Below are positions 12,196-23,032 of a stretch of 64,000 nt of DNA, piece by piece. Position numbers and translations under genes: made by a program. The DNA comes from Jaltomata sinuosa (Eukaryota; Streptophyta; Magnoliopsida; Solanales; Solanaceae): assembly GCA_003996215.1 (NCBI GenBank), contig QJPP01002951.1, positions 124,001 through 188,000 on the forward strand, written 5' to 3'. Positions within the stretch are counted from its first letter, which is position 1, and every line of letters starts with the position of its first letter. Below the pieces are notes generated by a model. The model saw nothing but the letters and a program-made list of their open reading frames with translations. It had not been told where the DNA came from and searched no databases.

Positions 12196-13414
12196 ATGCA
12201 AAAACAGATTAAATATATCATCGAACTTTTGAATATGGTATGTATATATCCTTCGTTATATTCTTAGGACAATAATGCCCTTACCGTCATACTTTGGATA
12301 CTGATTTACTCTTAAGTTAGACGGAAGGACACGTGTCGGCCTCTCAATAAAATAACCCATTTCCTATTTATTTTATCCTGATTAAATAACCCATCCGACC
12401 CATTTTAATTACTAGCCTCAATCATCTTCCTCATCACATCAAAAACTGGCACCCTTTACCACCCATTTCTACCATCACCGTCGTCGTCGACACCAACGAC
12501 AACAACAACAACCATGACCACCCATTTCCACCATGATTTTAACCTTAAATGAAACACATGAATGTGAAATGCAGCTTCTTCTTTTCTGAGTCTTCAGCGA
12601 AGACTCTTCACCTTCTCTCCGCCATCAATACCTCCGCACTGTGGACAGACTGTCGGAAATAGACCCAACAACATTCTAAAAAGAAATACATGCAGTATTC
12701 TCTCGCTGGAAACCACCGCACCATCACAAAAAAAATTCCAATTTAGCTAAAGCAATTAATTTGGGGATTTTTTCTCAGTTGCAGCATATTAATTTGGAAA
12801 TTTCAACATAATACAGCATGATTTCTTCTTTTTCAGATGGGGCAAGCTTGTTCTTTTGGTGTAAAAAATCCTCTCAAATCCCATATCAATTGATTTCCTA
12901 GTTGGGTTTTGTGAAAAACTATCGTGGATTTCTGTGAATCGTGATGGGCTATTTGATCTGTGGAAAACTATGGTGGGTCTGGTCAATGCCGGTGAATCTT
13001 GCTTTGCAATGGTGGAAAATACGCAAACTCCCATCGTGTCCCAGATCACATTATCACATTTCGTGAATCGAATGGGAAAGCCTACTCATCTATCAGCTCC
13101 TCTCGTAGATCGATTTTGAAGAAAGATGATGAGGTTGGTGTGAGTCCCACATCTGCCATGTTTTTGTTTGGTTGTTTATTATTCTATGGGTTTTGGGTGG
13201 AGCGGGTCGGGTAATGGATCAAATGAAGGATGGGTTTTAATTAAATCGGATATTGGAATTGGGGATGGGTTGAGGTGTTCTAGTGATGCCATGTGTCCTT
13301 CTGTCTAACTTAAGGGTAAATCAGTACCTTAAGTATGACGGTAGAGATATTATATACATACCATATTCAAAAGTTCGAGGATATATTTGACCTCTTTCTG
13401 TTTTATATGCTTAA
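12196..13414. mobile_element. Non-autonomous DNA element with long terminal inverted repeats
   Basis: The left arm (12196-12332) and right arm (about 13290-13414) are reverse complements over about 125 bp: ACTTTTGAATATGGTATGTA on the left is matched by TACATACCATATTCAAAAGT on the right, and both carry GTTAGACRGAAGGACAC. Long arms of this kind are typical of Mutator-like elements. The interior (12430-13260) is less AT-rich than its surroundings and holds short open frames (12934-13119 on +, 12789-13049 on -) that I do not recognise; it may be captured sequence. No transposase is visible. Confidence 0.72.
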
Positions 13415-13471
13415 TTGATGTGGGGCAACCCTTTTTTCCCCTTTCTTCTTTTCCTCATTCCTAGTATTGTG

Positions 13472-14820
13472 CTAGATACAAGAAATCGTGTCAGCACGGA
13501 CTTAATATATATTATTATTTTTGTTCTAATTTATATGACACTGATAGAATTTAAAGAGTCAATCAAATTTTTTGTATAATTTTTAAATGTTTTAAGTGTT
13601 AACTATTGTGATTTATACTATTTTTACATAATTTTCAGATAATATATATTGCTCTCTCTCTTCACAATCTATGTTATACTGATAGAATTTGAGGACTCAA
13701 CCAAATTTTTGATATGTAATTTTTAGATATTTTAAATTGTTAATTATTGTGATTTATATTACTTTTTACATACTTTTCAAGTAATTTATGTTACTCCCTC
13801 TGCTCCAATTTATGTGGCATTGATAGAATTCGAAGAGTCAATCAAATTTTTAATGTCTTGTAAATATTTTAAGTTGTTATTTATTGTGATTTATGTTACT
13901 TTTTACGTTATTTTTAAATAATATATATCTCATTTATGTGGCACTGATAGAATTGATAGTCATCCAAATTTTTAATATCTTTTAAATATTTTAAGTTCTT
14001 AATTATTGTAATTTATAATATTCTTTTTGAAAAAAAAAATTACCCTTTTGACTCCAAACTCTATAAATTATGATGCTTCGATTTTTGACGCCTTATCAAG
14101 GTTAGCAGATTTCATTATTTTTATGGGTCCGAAGTTGCATACAACATGCGTAGTACTACTAATGTATCCTACTATTTAAGTACTGTAGAAACAAATTATT
14201 TTATTGGAAAGTCCTACATATTGCTAATGCTATCTTTTACATAATTTTTAAATATATAATCGATTAAAAAGAAAATAAGATAAACTAATTATAGTGAAGA
14301 AAATATGCAAGAATGACAAAAATACTTTTACTATATAAAAGAATGACAGGAAGCACACACATCAACCGAAAGCTGCCTGCTTACTCATACTTATATATAA
14401 TAATAATTTACATACTTTTTAAGTAATATATGCTACTCTCTCTGCTCCAATTTATGTGGCATTGATAGAATTTGGAGAGTCAATCAAAAATTTTATGTCT
14501 TGTAAATATTTTAAGTTGTTATTTATATTACTTTTTATGTGATTTTTAAATAACATATATCCCAATTTATGTGGCACTGATAGAATTGAGAGTCACCCAA
14601 ATTTTTAATATCTTTTAAATATTTTAAGTTCTTAATTATTGAAATTTATAATATTTTTTACGTAATTTTTAAATATATAATCGATTAAAAAGAAAAATAA
14701 GATAAGCTAATTAAAATGAAGAAAATACGCAAAAATAACAAAAGTATCCTTACTATATAAAAGAATGACAGAAAGCACACACATCGACGAAGAGTTGCCT
14801 GCTTACTCATAGTGATATAT
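13472..14820 (-). mobile_element. Helitron-like block with internal direct repeats
   Basis: CTAG at 13472 followed by the imperfect hairpin around TCGTGTCAGCACGGA resembles, on -, the 3' end (hairpin then CTAG) of the Helitron family at 38768. The body is built of 130-140 bp units with the core CAATTTATGTGGCAYTGATA and ATTTTAAGTTGTTA. A larger direct repeat is also present: 13776-14388 recurs at 14410-14825, the first copy holding an extra segment at about 14030-14250. The 5' end is not clear, and the base left of CTAG is G rather than the expected A, so the terminus is degraded or wrongly placed. Confidence 0.5.
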
Positions 14821-14968
14821 AGTTGTAATATTTGTATTGCTGAGGTCATACATAGTTTCCCTCTATGTTTCGTTGGCTTATCCATTTAATCTCCTTTGAG
14901 GGAACTTTTGATTAAAAAAAATTTGAAACGATATGATCACATGTTAATTTTTCTTCATCATCATCATA

Positions 14969-15892
14969 GATGCATGTAGGGGTGAACAAAATTGAACCGC
15001 AAATTAAATTAAATTATAAATTAAATCAAATTGTAAAAAAAATTCGACTAATGGTTTGGTTTGACTTGGTTTGGTATTGGAAATAAAAACCCGACTATAA
15101 TTGGTTTAGTTTAGTTTTAACTAAAAAAAGTCAAATCGAACCGAACCAACCCGATATTACGTGTATATTATTTTTAAAAATATTTTATACATAAAAATAT
15201 TTATTGTGATGTAATTTATAAACATTTCTTAAACTTTTTCATAGTTTTTATCTTTCAACATATTATTTCAAGTTTAAACTTAGAATTTTTAAATGGCTCA
15301 ATAAGTTTTTATAACCCATAGATATTAATAACTCAAATAAAGCTCAAATCAATACTAATTAACAAAAAAGTATTCAATTCAACACTAGAATGACAATCAT
15401 GTTTGATATCTATTCTTTAATTTTGATAAATACATAAACTAATTTAATTTTTCTATTTAATATTTTTAATACTTATTAAACTTATTTTAGCATGACTTAA
15501 TACTGTTAAATTATGATTATTTTTATTATGACTTATTAATGTGCAATATTTATTCTATGCGATTTCATTATTGTTTTGGTTGAATATTTTATTGTCATCA
15601 CTCATTTATATTTTGTGTTATTATTTTAAAAAATATCTTAGATAGTTATATCTTGCTAGGACTAAAGAAATATTTGAAGCACAAGTTAATTATATGTTTG
15701 TATGAAGACTTTATCGAAAAAAACTCAAAAAAATCCGAGGAAACCGAAATAACCCGAAAAAATCCGAGGTTGGAAAATTCGACTTTTATTGGTTTGGTTT
15801 GGTTTATAAATTTAAAAACCCGACACTAATGGTTTGATTTGGTTTTTAAAAAATTCGAACCAACCCGGTCCATGTACACCCCTAGATGCATG
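14969..15892. mobile_element. Non-autonomous hAT element with 8-bp target duplication
   Basis: The element runs 14977-15884 (908 bp). It starts TAGGGGTGAACA and ends TGTACACCCCTA, an inverted pair. It is flanked on both sides by GATGCATG (14969-14976 and 15885-15892), the 8-bp duplication expected of hAT elements. The interior is AT-rich with repeated AACCGAACCAACCCG and GGTTTGGTTT motifs. No transposase frame is visible. Confidence 0.9.
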
Positions 15893-16613
15893 AATACAGA
15901 GGCGGACCCACATAGTCTCCTCCGGGTGCTCGAGCACCCATTAACCTTGTATCGAACTATATATATGTATATAGAACTTAAGAACAATCAGATAAGATTT
16001 AATGGCGAGCACCCATGACACAAATGGCTTGATTGGTGCAGTGGTTGTCTGTGGCTGCTTAAGGTTGTTTTAATTCCTTTTGCGCCTGAGTTCGAATCCT
16101 ACTCAGCACATATTCTTTTAATTTGAAAAACCAATTACTCTTCTCCCCTTATTATTTATTAAATATAGTCACAACTTTCTTTTATATTTTTTTGTTCTTT
16201 TTTCTCTTTCACTCCTTTTGCTACTTTTTTTCCTAAAAAGAGTATATACAAAGAAAAATAACTTTTCTTTTTTATTAATTCAAGATAATATTTATTCTAA
16301 TATTTTTATCGAATTCAAATATGATGGTTCTTTTCATGACAAGTGTCAAATTTGTGCACTTATATTTTGTGATTGTCAGCTAAGCGGGGGTGTAGTTAGG
16401 TAGAGTCAAGGGGGTTCATTCGAATCCTCTTCGACGAAAAATTATATTTACAAATAGTTAAGGTTATATATATATATACATTGTTTAGACTTTTTCGTGT
16501 ATTTACCTTTATATTTTGAATCTCTTTAGTGAAAAGTAATTTTTTTTCCCGTCAGTGTTAAGCTAAGAGAGCACCCACTACCTTAAAATCCTAGATCCGC
16601 CACTGCATGAATA
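15889..16613. mobile_element. Second hAT element, CAGTGGCGGA type, beside the first
   Basis: The element runs 15897-16605 (709 bp). It starts CAGAGGCGGACCC and ends GATCCGCCACTG. It is flanked by CATGAATA on both sides (15889-15896 and 16606-16613). Its left duplication overlaps the right duplication of the first hAT, so both entered one short site. It contains two tRNA-like segments and no transposase. Confidence 0.9.
16021..16110 (+). repeat. tRNA-like segment (SINE head or tRNA relic)
   Basis: TGGCTTGATTGGTGCAGTGG resembles an A box and GAGTTCGAATCC a B box, about 65 bp apart as in a tRNA with a loop insertion. It lies inside the hAT element at 15897-16605. A second B-box-like GTTCATTCGAATCC is at about 16410. 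No intact clover leaf is evident. Confidence 0.45.
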
Positions 16614-16909
16614 TAGAGTTCGACATAGTCATATTTCAATTTTTTCTATACCATTTTTTTCATGCTTAATCTGTGAGAGGAATTGACATTTTCTTACCAT
16701 TTCTTTATCATTGTAGATGCGTGAATATAGAGTTTGACTATAGTTTGACATGGTTCTAACCCATATTACATTTTCTTTAATTAAGCTATCCAACTCAGGC
16801 TTTCACCTGGTTTTAATGTGATGATGTACTAGTAAACTAATTATTATATATTATTTGATATATATAAAATAACACATCAAATGAGATAATAAAGGACTAA
16901 AAAAAGGTT

Positions 16910-17155
16910 GCCTGGTGCATTAATGTAACCCATTGTGGCAAGTGTTTTACTATGAGCAATTGATTCCTCTTCTCCTAATAACTTGGTCAGGCCAAAGTCA
17001 CTCACATGTCCAACCAACTTTTCATCTAGCAAGACATTGCTACGCTTTAGGTCATTATGTACAATAACTGTTGCATAACCATGATGGAGATATTCCAAAG
17101 CAAATGCAATATCTAATCTTTGGATCATATTCAAGAAGTGATCATAAGAATGTAA
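16910..17155 (-). pseudogene. LRR receptor-like kinase fragment (catalytic and activation loops)
   Basis: About 80 residues match the kinase domain of LRR-XII receptor kinases (the FLS2/Xa21-like group). In order: LHSYDHFLNMIQRLDI, ALEYLHHGY, the catalytic loop VHNDLKRSNVLLD (normally HCDLKPSN), then HVSDFGLTKLLGEEESI and TLATMGYI. The catalytic Asp and the DFG are kept. The expected APEYG becomes NAPGN and homology stops. There is no LRR region, transmembrane segment or N-lobe nearby and no start Met, so this is a dispersed gene relic rather than a gene. Confidence 0.85.
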
Positions 17156-17590
17156 TCACAGTTCTCGGCTTTAGGTGATTAAAATGGGTTAGAATCATTT
17201 TACTCAATTTATATCTTATCAAATTCATTTTTTATCCATATTAATATAGATGGGTTGTAATCCAATCCATTTTAGCTCAATTCTTTTTTTTTTAATTTCA
17301 CCTAATTAAGTCCGATCCACTCCGTCCATATGCCATCACTAATTACTACTTTAAAATCAGTGAGAGGGAGATGAGAGATAGAAAAGAAGACACACATAGC
17401 AGCGAGTGGTCTCCTTATTGAAAATTAATACACACTAATTAAGCACATGCTTATGAGAAATACTAGAAAAGAAGACCCAAAAACACTGGAATTGAAATTT
17501 GGAGATTCTTCATTCTGTTATTGTTTGGACTTAATATATAGCATGTTTGATCAAGTTTGTTTTTTCTTAAAATTGCTTGTTTTTAAAAAG
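17156..17590. other. Gene-free stretch with degraded repeat
   Basis: AT-rich. It contains AATGGGTTAGAATCATTTTA and GGGTTGTAATCCAATCC motifs, similar in style to 33590-33720, probably an old DNA-element remnant. I see no gene. Confidence 0.4.
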
Positions 17591-17850
17591 TGAGGCGTTT
17601 GGCCAAGCTTTTGAGAGAAAATAAGTGTTTTTAGAGAGTAACAGAAGCTCTTTTTCATAAGCTAAAAAAGTAACTTCTTCCTAAAAACACTTATTTGACA
17701 AGCACTTTAAAATACACTTATAACACTTTTTAAAAGCTTGGTCAAACACTTATTGCTGCTCAAACATATTTTTTAAATTTATTGGTTAAACATAAATTGC
17801 TAGCAATTTTCAAAATGAGTTGATTTTAAAAGCTTGGTCAAACAAGTTAT
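17590..17850. mobile_element. hAT-type MITE remnant (GTTTGGCCAAGCTTTT family)
   Basis: GCGTTTGGCCAAGCTTTT at the left is answered by AAAAGCTTGGTCAAACA at about 17731-17748 and again at about 17828-17846, giving inverted ends. The interior holds AAGTGTTTTTAGAGAG and its inverse CCTAAAAACACTT, so the whole folds into a hairpin. Confidence 0.6.
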
Positions 17851-19110
17851 ATATACATTTCTGAAACCAACAACTAGAAACAAAAAGAACTGAAGAATAA
17901 GTTTCCGATCAAAATTTAACAATTAAGGAATATTAAGTAAAAATTTACATTTTTTATGTTATATATATTAAGTAAAAATTGACAAAAGGAATTTAACCTG
18001 AATTTGTCCATATGGCTATTTGGTTTTGTTCTCTGTCGATATTTAGAGTCACAGCTATATAGTCATAACTACATGATTTGGCAGATATCTCGTTTATAGA
18101 ATTCAAGAGTATAAAGCTAAATTTTAATGTTGACAAATTTGTTTTTCATTAGTTTTTGGTGTATTGGAATCGATTCTTTGATTTGGGTGTGTCAAGGGTT
18201 ATATATATCGGTGAACTTTTTTTATTTCCTCACATCACACGATCCCTGAAAATTAACATGGAGGGGACTAGTTACCAAAACATATAAATAGTGGTAAGGC
18301 AAAGAAATACATGTATCTTGGCAAGGTTGGATTGCAGCCATGGCATGTTGGATTTTCTTTCGCCCGAAAAATCAAATACAAATCTGAACCTTCTTAATCA
18401 AAACTCTCGTTGTTTTGATCGAGTCTCAAGAGGGTTATTATATTATATTTATATTAATGTACATGTTTGTGCTTCACGCGATAAATTAATATTTTTTTCC
18501 GAGGCATAACAAGATAAAAGTTTTTGTGTATGTACATACAAATTAATTCATTATTATTAGAACTAAAGCATATCTGAACTATAATTTTCATTATCAATTT
18601 TTCTTTTAAAATTAAAAAATAAATTATTCAAGAAAATATTTTCACTTTTCAATATGTGTGAAAATATCTCTTTTTGTTTTTAATACTCGATTCTCTTTGT
18701 TTCATAGGTGTATGTGTATAGAAACATTTGTTTTTTTCATGAGATAGTATAATTTTTTCCTCTATTCAAATAAAGAAAAATATTAAATGAGTAGTAAAGA
18801 AATTAAACACGCAAGAAAAATAACAAAAATAGTACGTGGCAACTGAAGTTTCCAGCACTGAATTTTGCATCTTCCCTCATTAATTTTTCTTTCATGTTGA
18901 TTTTTCCTCTTGAATTTTTTTCTTTTATTGATATTTTTTCTATTATATTTTAGAAAAATTCACTCAAATAGCCGTTTATATATCATTTAAACTTAAAATA
19001 GTTGTATTTAATTTTGATAATCTCATTATAGGTAACTTTCACGAATTGTTTATTTTTATTAGGCAGATTAATAGTTTGAGTAATTGCCCACTTTCTCTTT
19101 TTCTTATTTC
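17851..19110. other. AT-rich intergenic stretch
   Basis: I recognise no gene, RNA or defined element. Open frames such as 18291-18509 show no codon or motif signal. Confidence 0.4.
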
Positions 19111-19150
19111 GCGCATGATGTCAGCATGACGTCAGCGTCACTATCTTGAA

Positions 19151-19336
19151 TTAATCCTCTGTGATACTCTGTCGGTATATTGATACTCTATCGGTATCAT
19201 ATAGGACTGAGCTTAATCCTCTGTGATACTCCATCGGTATATTGATACCCTGTTGGAATCATATAGGACTGAGCTTAATCCTCTGTGATACTCCACCAGT
19301 ATATTGATACTATGTCGGTATCATATATGACTAAGC
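19151..19336 (+). repeat. 62-bp tandem repeat, three copies
   Basis: Units start at 19151, 19213 and 19275 with the core TTAATCCTCTGTGATACTCC then TCGGTATATTGATAC and TCGGTATCATATAGGACTGA. Each unit holds internal GATAC/GTATC inverse pairs. Confidence 0.9.
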
Positions 19337-19725
19337 TTTTTTTTAAGAAATAAATAAGAAACAATTAAGAGAAATTATTAAAGTCACAAGCTTATTTATT
19401 GAACTCAAAATTAGTAAAAATATATTTTTATAATTTTTTTTCTCTTTTTGCAAATTAAAAAAAAATTGTATCTAAATTATGATTCTTTTTTTAACTGTTT
19501 TTAAATTAAAATATTGAAGAACTGAAACATACCTCAACAATACCATGACAGTATATAGATATACCGTAATGGTATCATGGATGATTGAGTAATTTCATCG
19601 AAGGACTGAAGCAAACCTCAATGAAACATTGTTCAGTTACTTTTTTATACCACCAGAGTATATTATACTTTGATGGTATCAAGGAGGAAGATGTAGTACT
19701 TCAATGAAGACACTGTCCAGTTAAT

Positions 19726-19769
19726 CTTTGATACCATCAGAGTATATATATACTGTGATGGTATCAAAG
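19726..19769. repeat. 44-bp near-perfect palindrome
   Basis: CTTTGATACCATCA is answered by TGATGGTATCAAAG around the self-complementary centre AGTATATATATACT, with only two unpaired G positions. Weaker relatives lie at about 19540-19581 and 19645-19682. Confidence 0.9.
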
Positions 19770-19910
19770 AGGAAAAAAAGTGTGGGCGCTGACGTCAGCC
19801 CGCGTTTTTTTTTTATAGATAAATACAGTTTTAGGATAAAAAGGGTATGAAAGTAATGGGGCATTTGAGGGTAAATAGTTTTCTTTTTGGAGGTATAAGT
19901 GTTCTTTTCC

Positions 19911-20479
19911 CTTATATATATAGTTATTATTTAATTAATGTATAATTATTTTCTCTCATTATATAAAATCTATACACAAATTATATATTAATTATACACT
20001 AATTATAAAGGATACACATTGAATTAGAAAATTTTGATCATGTATAAAAAATATTTTTACACAACTATAAAAAATTCATAAATCTGATATGATCACACTA
20101 TTTTATGGCTATTTTTTGAAAATTAATTTTTAGGGCTACAAAAAATTATAAGCACTTTAGACTTGGCAATATAATTTTTTTTATTCCTTAATTTCTCTCT
20201 CAATTCTCCATTTCCTAAATAAGTTATTCTTTTCGAACAATTTTACTTATCACATTTTTATTAATATATCCTTTATAAAATTATATATTTTGATTATCAT
20301 ACTCTTATTTATTATATTTAATTAATTAAAATAAAAATACATTCAATTCAATGGGAATGAGGAGAGAAAGAAGAGGAAGAGTCCGAAGAGACCCCTGGGG
20401 TTTTAATAGAATTATTGAAAATTATCATTTACTTTCTAATTGAGTAATTATAAAATGTACTTTTCCCCATTTCATATAA
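19911..20479. other. AT-rich intergenic stretch
   Basis: No gene or defined repeat recognised. It ends at the insertion point of the Helitron at 20480. Confidence 0.4.
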
Positions 20480-21907
20480 CTAGTTTAGTGTATGTGCGTT
20501 GCACATATACATCATGTCAAACTGTTAATCAATATAAAATATATAAAATTAAAAATAGCAGATAATAACATAACAGAAATTATAATAAAACAATATGACA
20601 ATTGAGATATCATACCAATACGATTAAACCTAACCTTTACACAAAAATTTCTCAAAGCCCGATCAAACATTCATCTACCACCTGTATTAAGTAGTAAAAA
20701 TAGAAGATAGCAACATAACAGAAACTACAACACAATTATAATACGATAATCGAGATATTAGAACAATATGATTAAACCTAACCTTTATACCAAAACTCCT
20801 CAAAGCCTAACCGAACATTCATCTACCAGCTGTATCTATCATAAAATAATATGATAATCGAAATATCAGAACAATACGATTAAACCTAACCTTTTCACAA
20901 AAATTTCTCAAAATTCGATCGAACATTCATCTACAACCTGTATTAAACAGAAAAATAACAAATAGTAACAAAATAGAAATTACAATAAAATAATACAATA
21001 ACTGAGATATTAAAACAATATAATTAAGTCAAAACTTTATACAAAAAAGCCATCCAAATTATGTTAAGTGCATGAAGATTGAAGATTGAGTCAAATACCC
21101 AATAATTCTAGGGATTCCTATATGATTTGTTTTAGGTATTCCTCTATTATAATCAAAAGACGACTGAAATTTTTTCCAAATAAAAGCTACGAAGTAAAAG
21201 TTACGGTAGTTTTTTTGGAATATAATATTATTAATGTTGTAATATATATTTCAAAAAGGATTTAATTTTGGAACTTTTATATGTTTTGTTTTACGGATTC
21301 CTTTTTATAACCAAATAAAGATGGGAAAATCCCCCTAAAATAAAGCTACGAACTAAAACATACGATAATTTTTTTTTTTGAACTTTGTGGAATATAATAT
21401 TATTATATTTGAATATATATTAGTATTTATGTATAATCATAATTTTATTTGAGGAAATAGAAAAAGATAATTTTGTCTATTGAAGGGCCTTTTAATAAAG
21501 GGCAAAAAATTCAAATCACATTATAAGATATATAAAGTAAAATTCTTATTGATTTTTAAAAGTGTTAAATATTATTTTCTATAAGGTAAAATTTGTTTAT
21601 GCAATAATTAGTAGACCTTGGACTCTATGAATAACAATTCTACTAAAATTTTATTTTTATAATAATTTTTTTTTTGGTTTTTCCGTACATGATTTAATTT
21701 TTTTCCTTTTTTTCCACACGTTACTTTTCTTCCTTTCTTTTAACTTCTTTTCTTTTTGCTTAATAAGTTAAAATTTAATTTTTTTCAAATTATCAAATAT
21801 AAGAAAAATAGTAAAAAAACGATTTTGTCTAAATGAAAGACTTTTAATGAAGGGCAAAAAGTTCAAATCACATTTTAAGGTGCTTCACACTTTTAATATA
21901 GTATAGA
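20480..21907 (-). mobile_element. Non-autonomous Helitron with exact boundaries
   Basis: On - the element begins TCTATACTATATTAAAAGTG at 21907 and ends with the hairpin around TATGTGCAACGCACATA followed by CACTAAACTAG at 20480. The flanking bases are A before TC and T after CTAG, as Helitrons insert between A and T without duplication. Length 1428 bp. The CTAG-proximal part (20525-21050) is a degenerate tandem array with the core GATTAAACCTAACCTTTA and CGAACATTCATCTACCA. No Rep/helicase frame is present, so mobility would depend on another element. Confidence 0.87.
20525..21050 (-). repeat. Degenerate tandem array (about 130-140 bp units) inside the Helitron
   Basis: Three to four units repeat CGATTAAACCTAACCTTT, CAAAAATTTCTCAAA and GAACATTCATCTAC, with a CTGTATT end. 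Units differ in length by indels. Confidence 0.7.
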
Positions 21908-22109
21908 TAGTTGTTCCAATTTACTTGTCAATTTATAAAATTAAGAAAAGATTAATTAAAAAAAATATTTTATTTTTATAATTAATTTTTTTAAAGTGCA
22001 AATAAGTTCGTAAAGTTTCAAAAAGTCTCTTAAGGGGTAAATTAGTAAAATTATTTTTCTTATTTATGATTTCTTAGGAGACGTGTAAAAGAAAAAAGTG
22101 AACAACGAA

Positions 22110-22740
22110 TATGAAATGAAAGAAGTATTTGAAGGATTTTCGTCATGTATGGGATATGATGAAGGATTTTGAAGAGTTTAAAGAGATCGATGTCGGGAGA
22201 AATATTTTTTGAAAACAAGGCTCTTCTTTATATCATTGGAATCTGAGACTCCTACTCCTTGTTCACCTATAGTATCATCTCCTAATTTATTATCATTTTC
22301 ACTAAATTTAAATGAGGATATTGCAGGTGATTCCACATTATCAGGATGACCTGATAGGGTGAAAAAAGCAAAAAAATGAAGAAAAAATTCGATGAAGGTT
22401 TTTCATATGCTGTGAAAATTGTCCAATCAGTAAATAATTGATTTGTTGACTTGTTGACAAAGTCAAGTGCAGACAAACAGCTAGAGAGGGAGATCAAAGA
22501 CAGAGCTTTAATTTGAAACTAAAAGAATTTAAAGAAGAAAATAAAATTTTAGTGTCGAATTTAGATTTTATTGGTGATCCAAATATTCGTGAATTTATTT
22601 GACAAGAGCCAAAACAAATAGTAGATACAAGAAGTCAACAATTTCAATAGCCGCAATCATAATCACAATAATTCTCTGCTCCATACACTCAATATTTTGC
22701 TGATATTGGTGGACCTGAAAAGAATCCGTTAGATTACTAA
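22110..22740 (+). pseudogene. NAM-associated / SANT-type protein gene relic (PIF-Harbinger ORF1-like)
   Basis: A single frame with many stops retains RHVWDMMKDFEEFKE (22141), EDIAGDSTLSG-PDRVKKAKK (about 22312-22376) and the C-terminal QYFADIGGPEKNPLDY before TAA at 22738. These match the family annotated in plants as No-apical-meristem-associated or glutathione S-transferase T3-like proteins, which are related to the Myb/SANT protein of PIF-Harbinger transposons. No matching transposase is visible. A pseudogene; the exact family name is from memory. Confidence 0.65.
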
Positions 22741-22744
22741 ATTA

Positions 22745-23032
22745 TTGTTGTAATTTTTTAAATTATTATGTTATGTATTGTATTTTTCAATTTTGATGTA
22801 TGTCAGTCATTACTTTATTGAATGTTTATTGTTATGTCATTTAAAGTACATTGTGTTATTTATTAACAACATATTATATTTGCACTTTTTATTTTTGTGA
22901 TGGTTATATTTTTTGATACAATATTAATTTGTAATAAAATTAACTTATATTTTATATAAAAATAATATATACGAAAATTAATTTATAAAAATTATACACC
23001 AACATTAAGATTTAAAATTAATATTACAAAGA
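22745..23032. other. AT-rich tail of the SANT-type relic
   Basis: Looks like the 3' untranslated or flanking part of the relic; no other content seen. Confidence 0.35.

Larger units (their letters stand above)
19111..19799. repeat. Palindrome-rich repeat block bounded by TGACGTCA motifs
   Basis: The block has ATGATGTCAGCATGACGTCA at its left (TGACGTCA 19127-19134) and GCTGACGTCAGC at its right (19788-19799). Between them lie three 62-bp tandem units and three hairpins containing GATACC...GGTATC. No open frame is present. It may be a non-autonomous transposon, but I could not match its outer ends. Confidence 0.7.

Noticed and set aside
13472..14820. A plain satellite or CRISPR-like array
   Set aside because: Units diverge, spacing varies and no unique spacers are present; the ends fit a Helitron family better.
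18291..18509. 72-residue open frame
   Set aside because: No motif, no coding signal; chance in AT-rich DNA.
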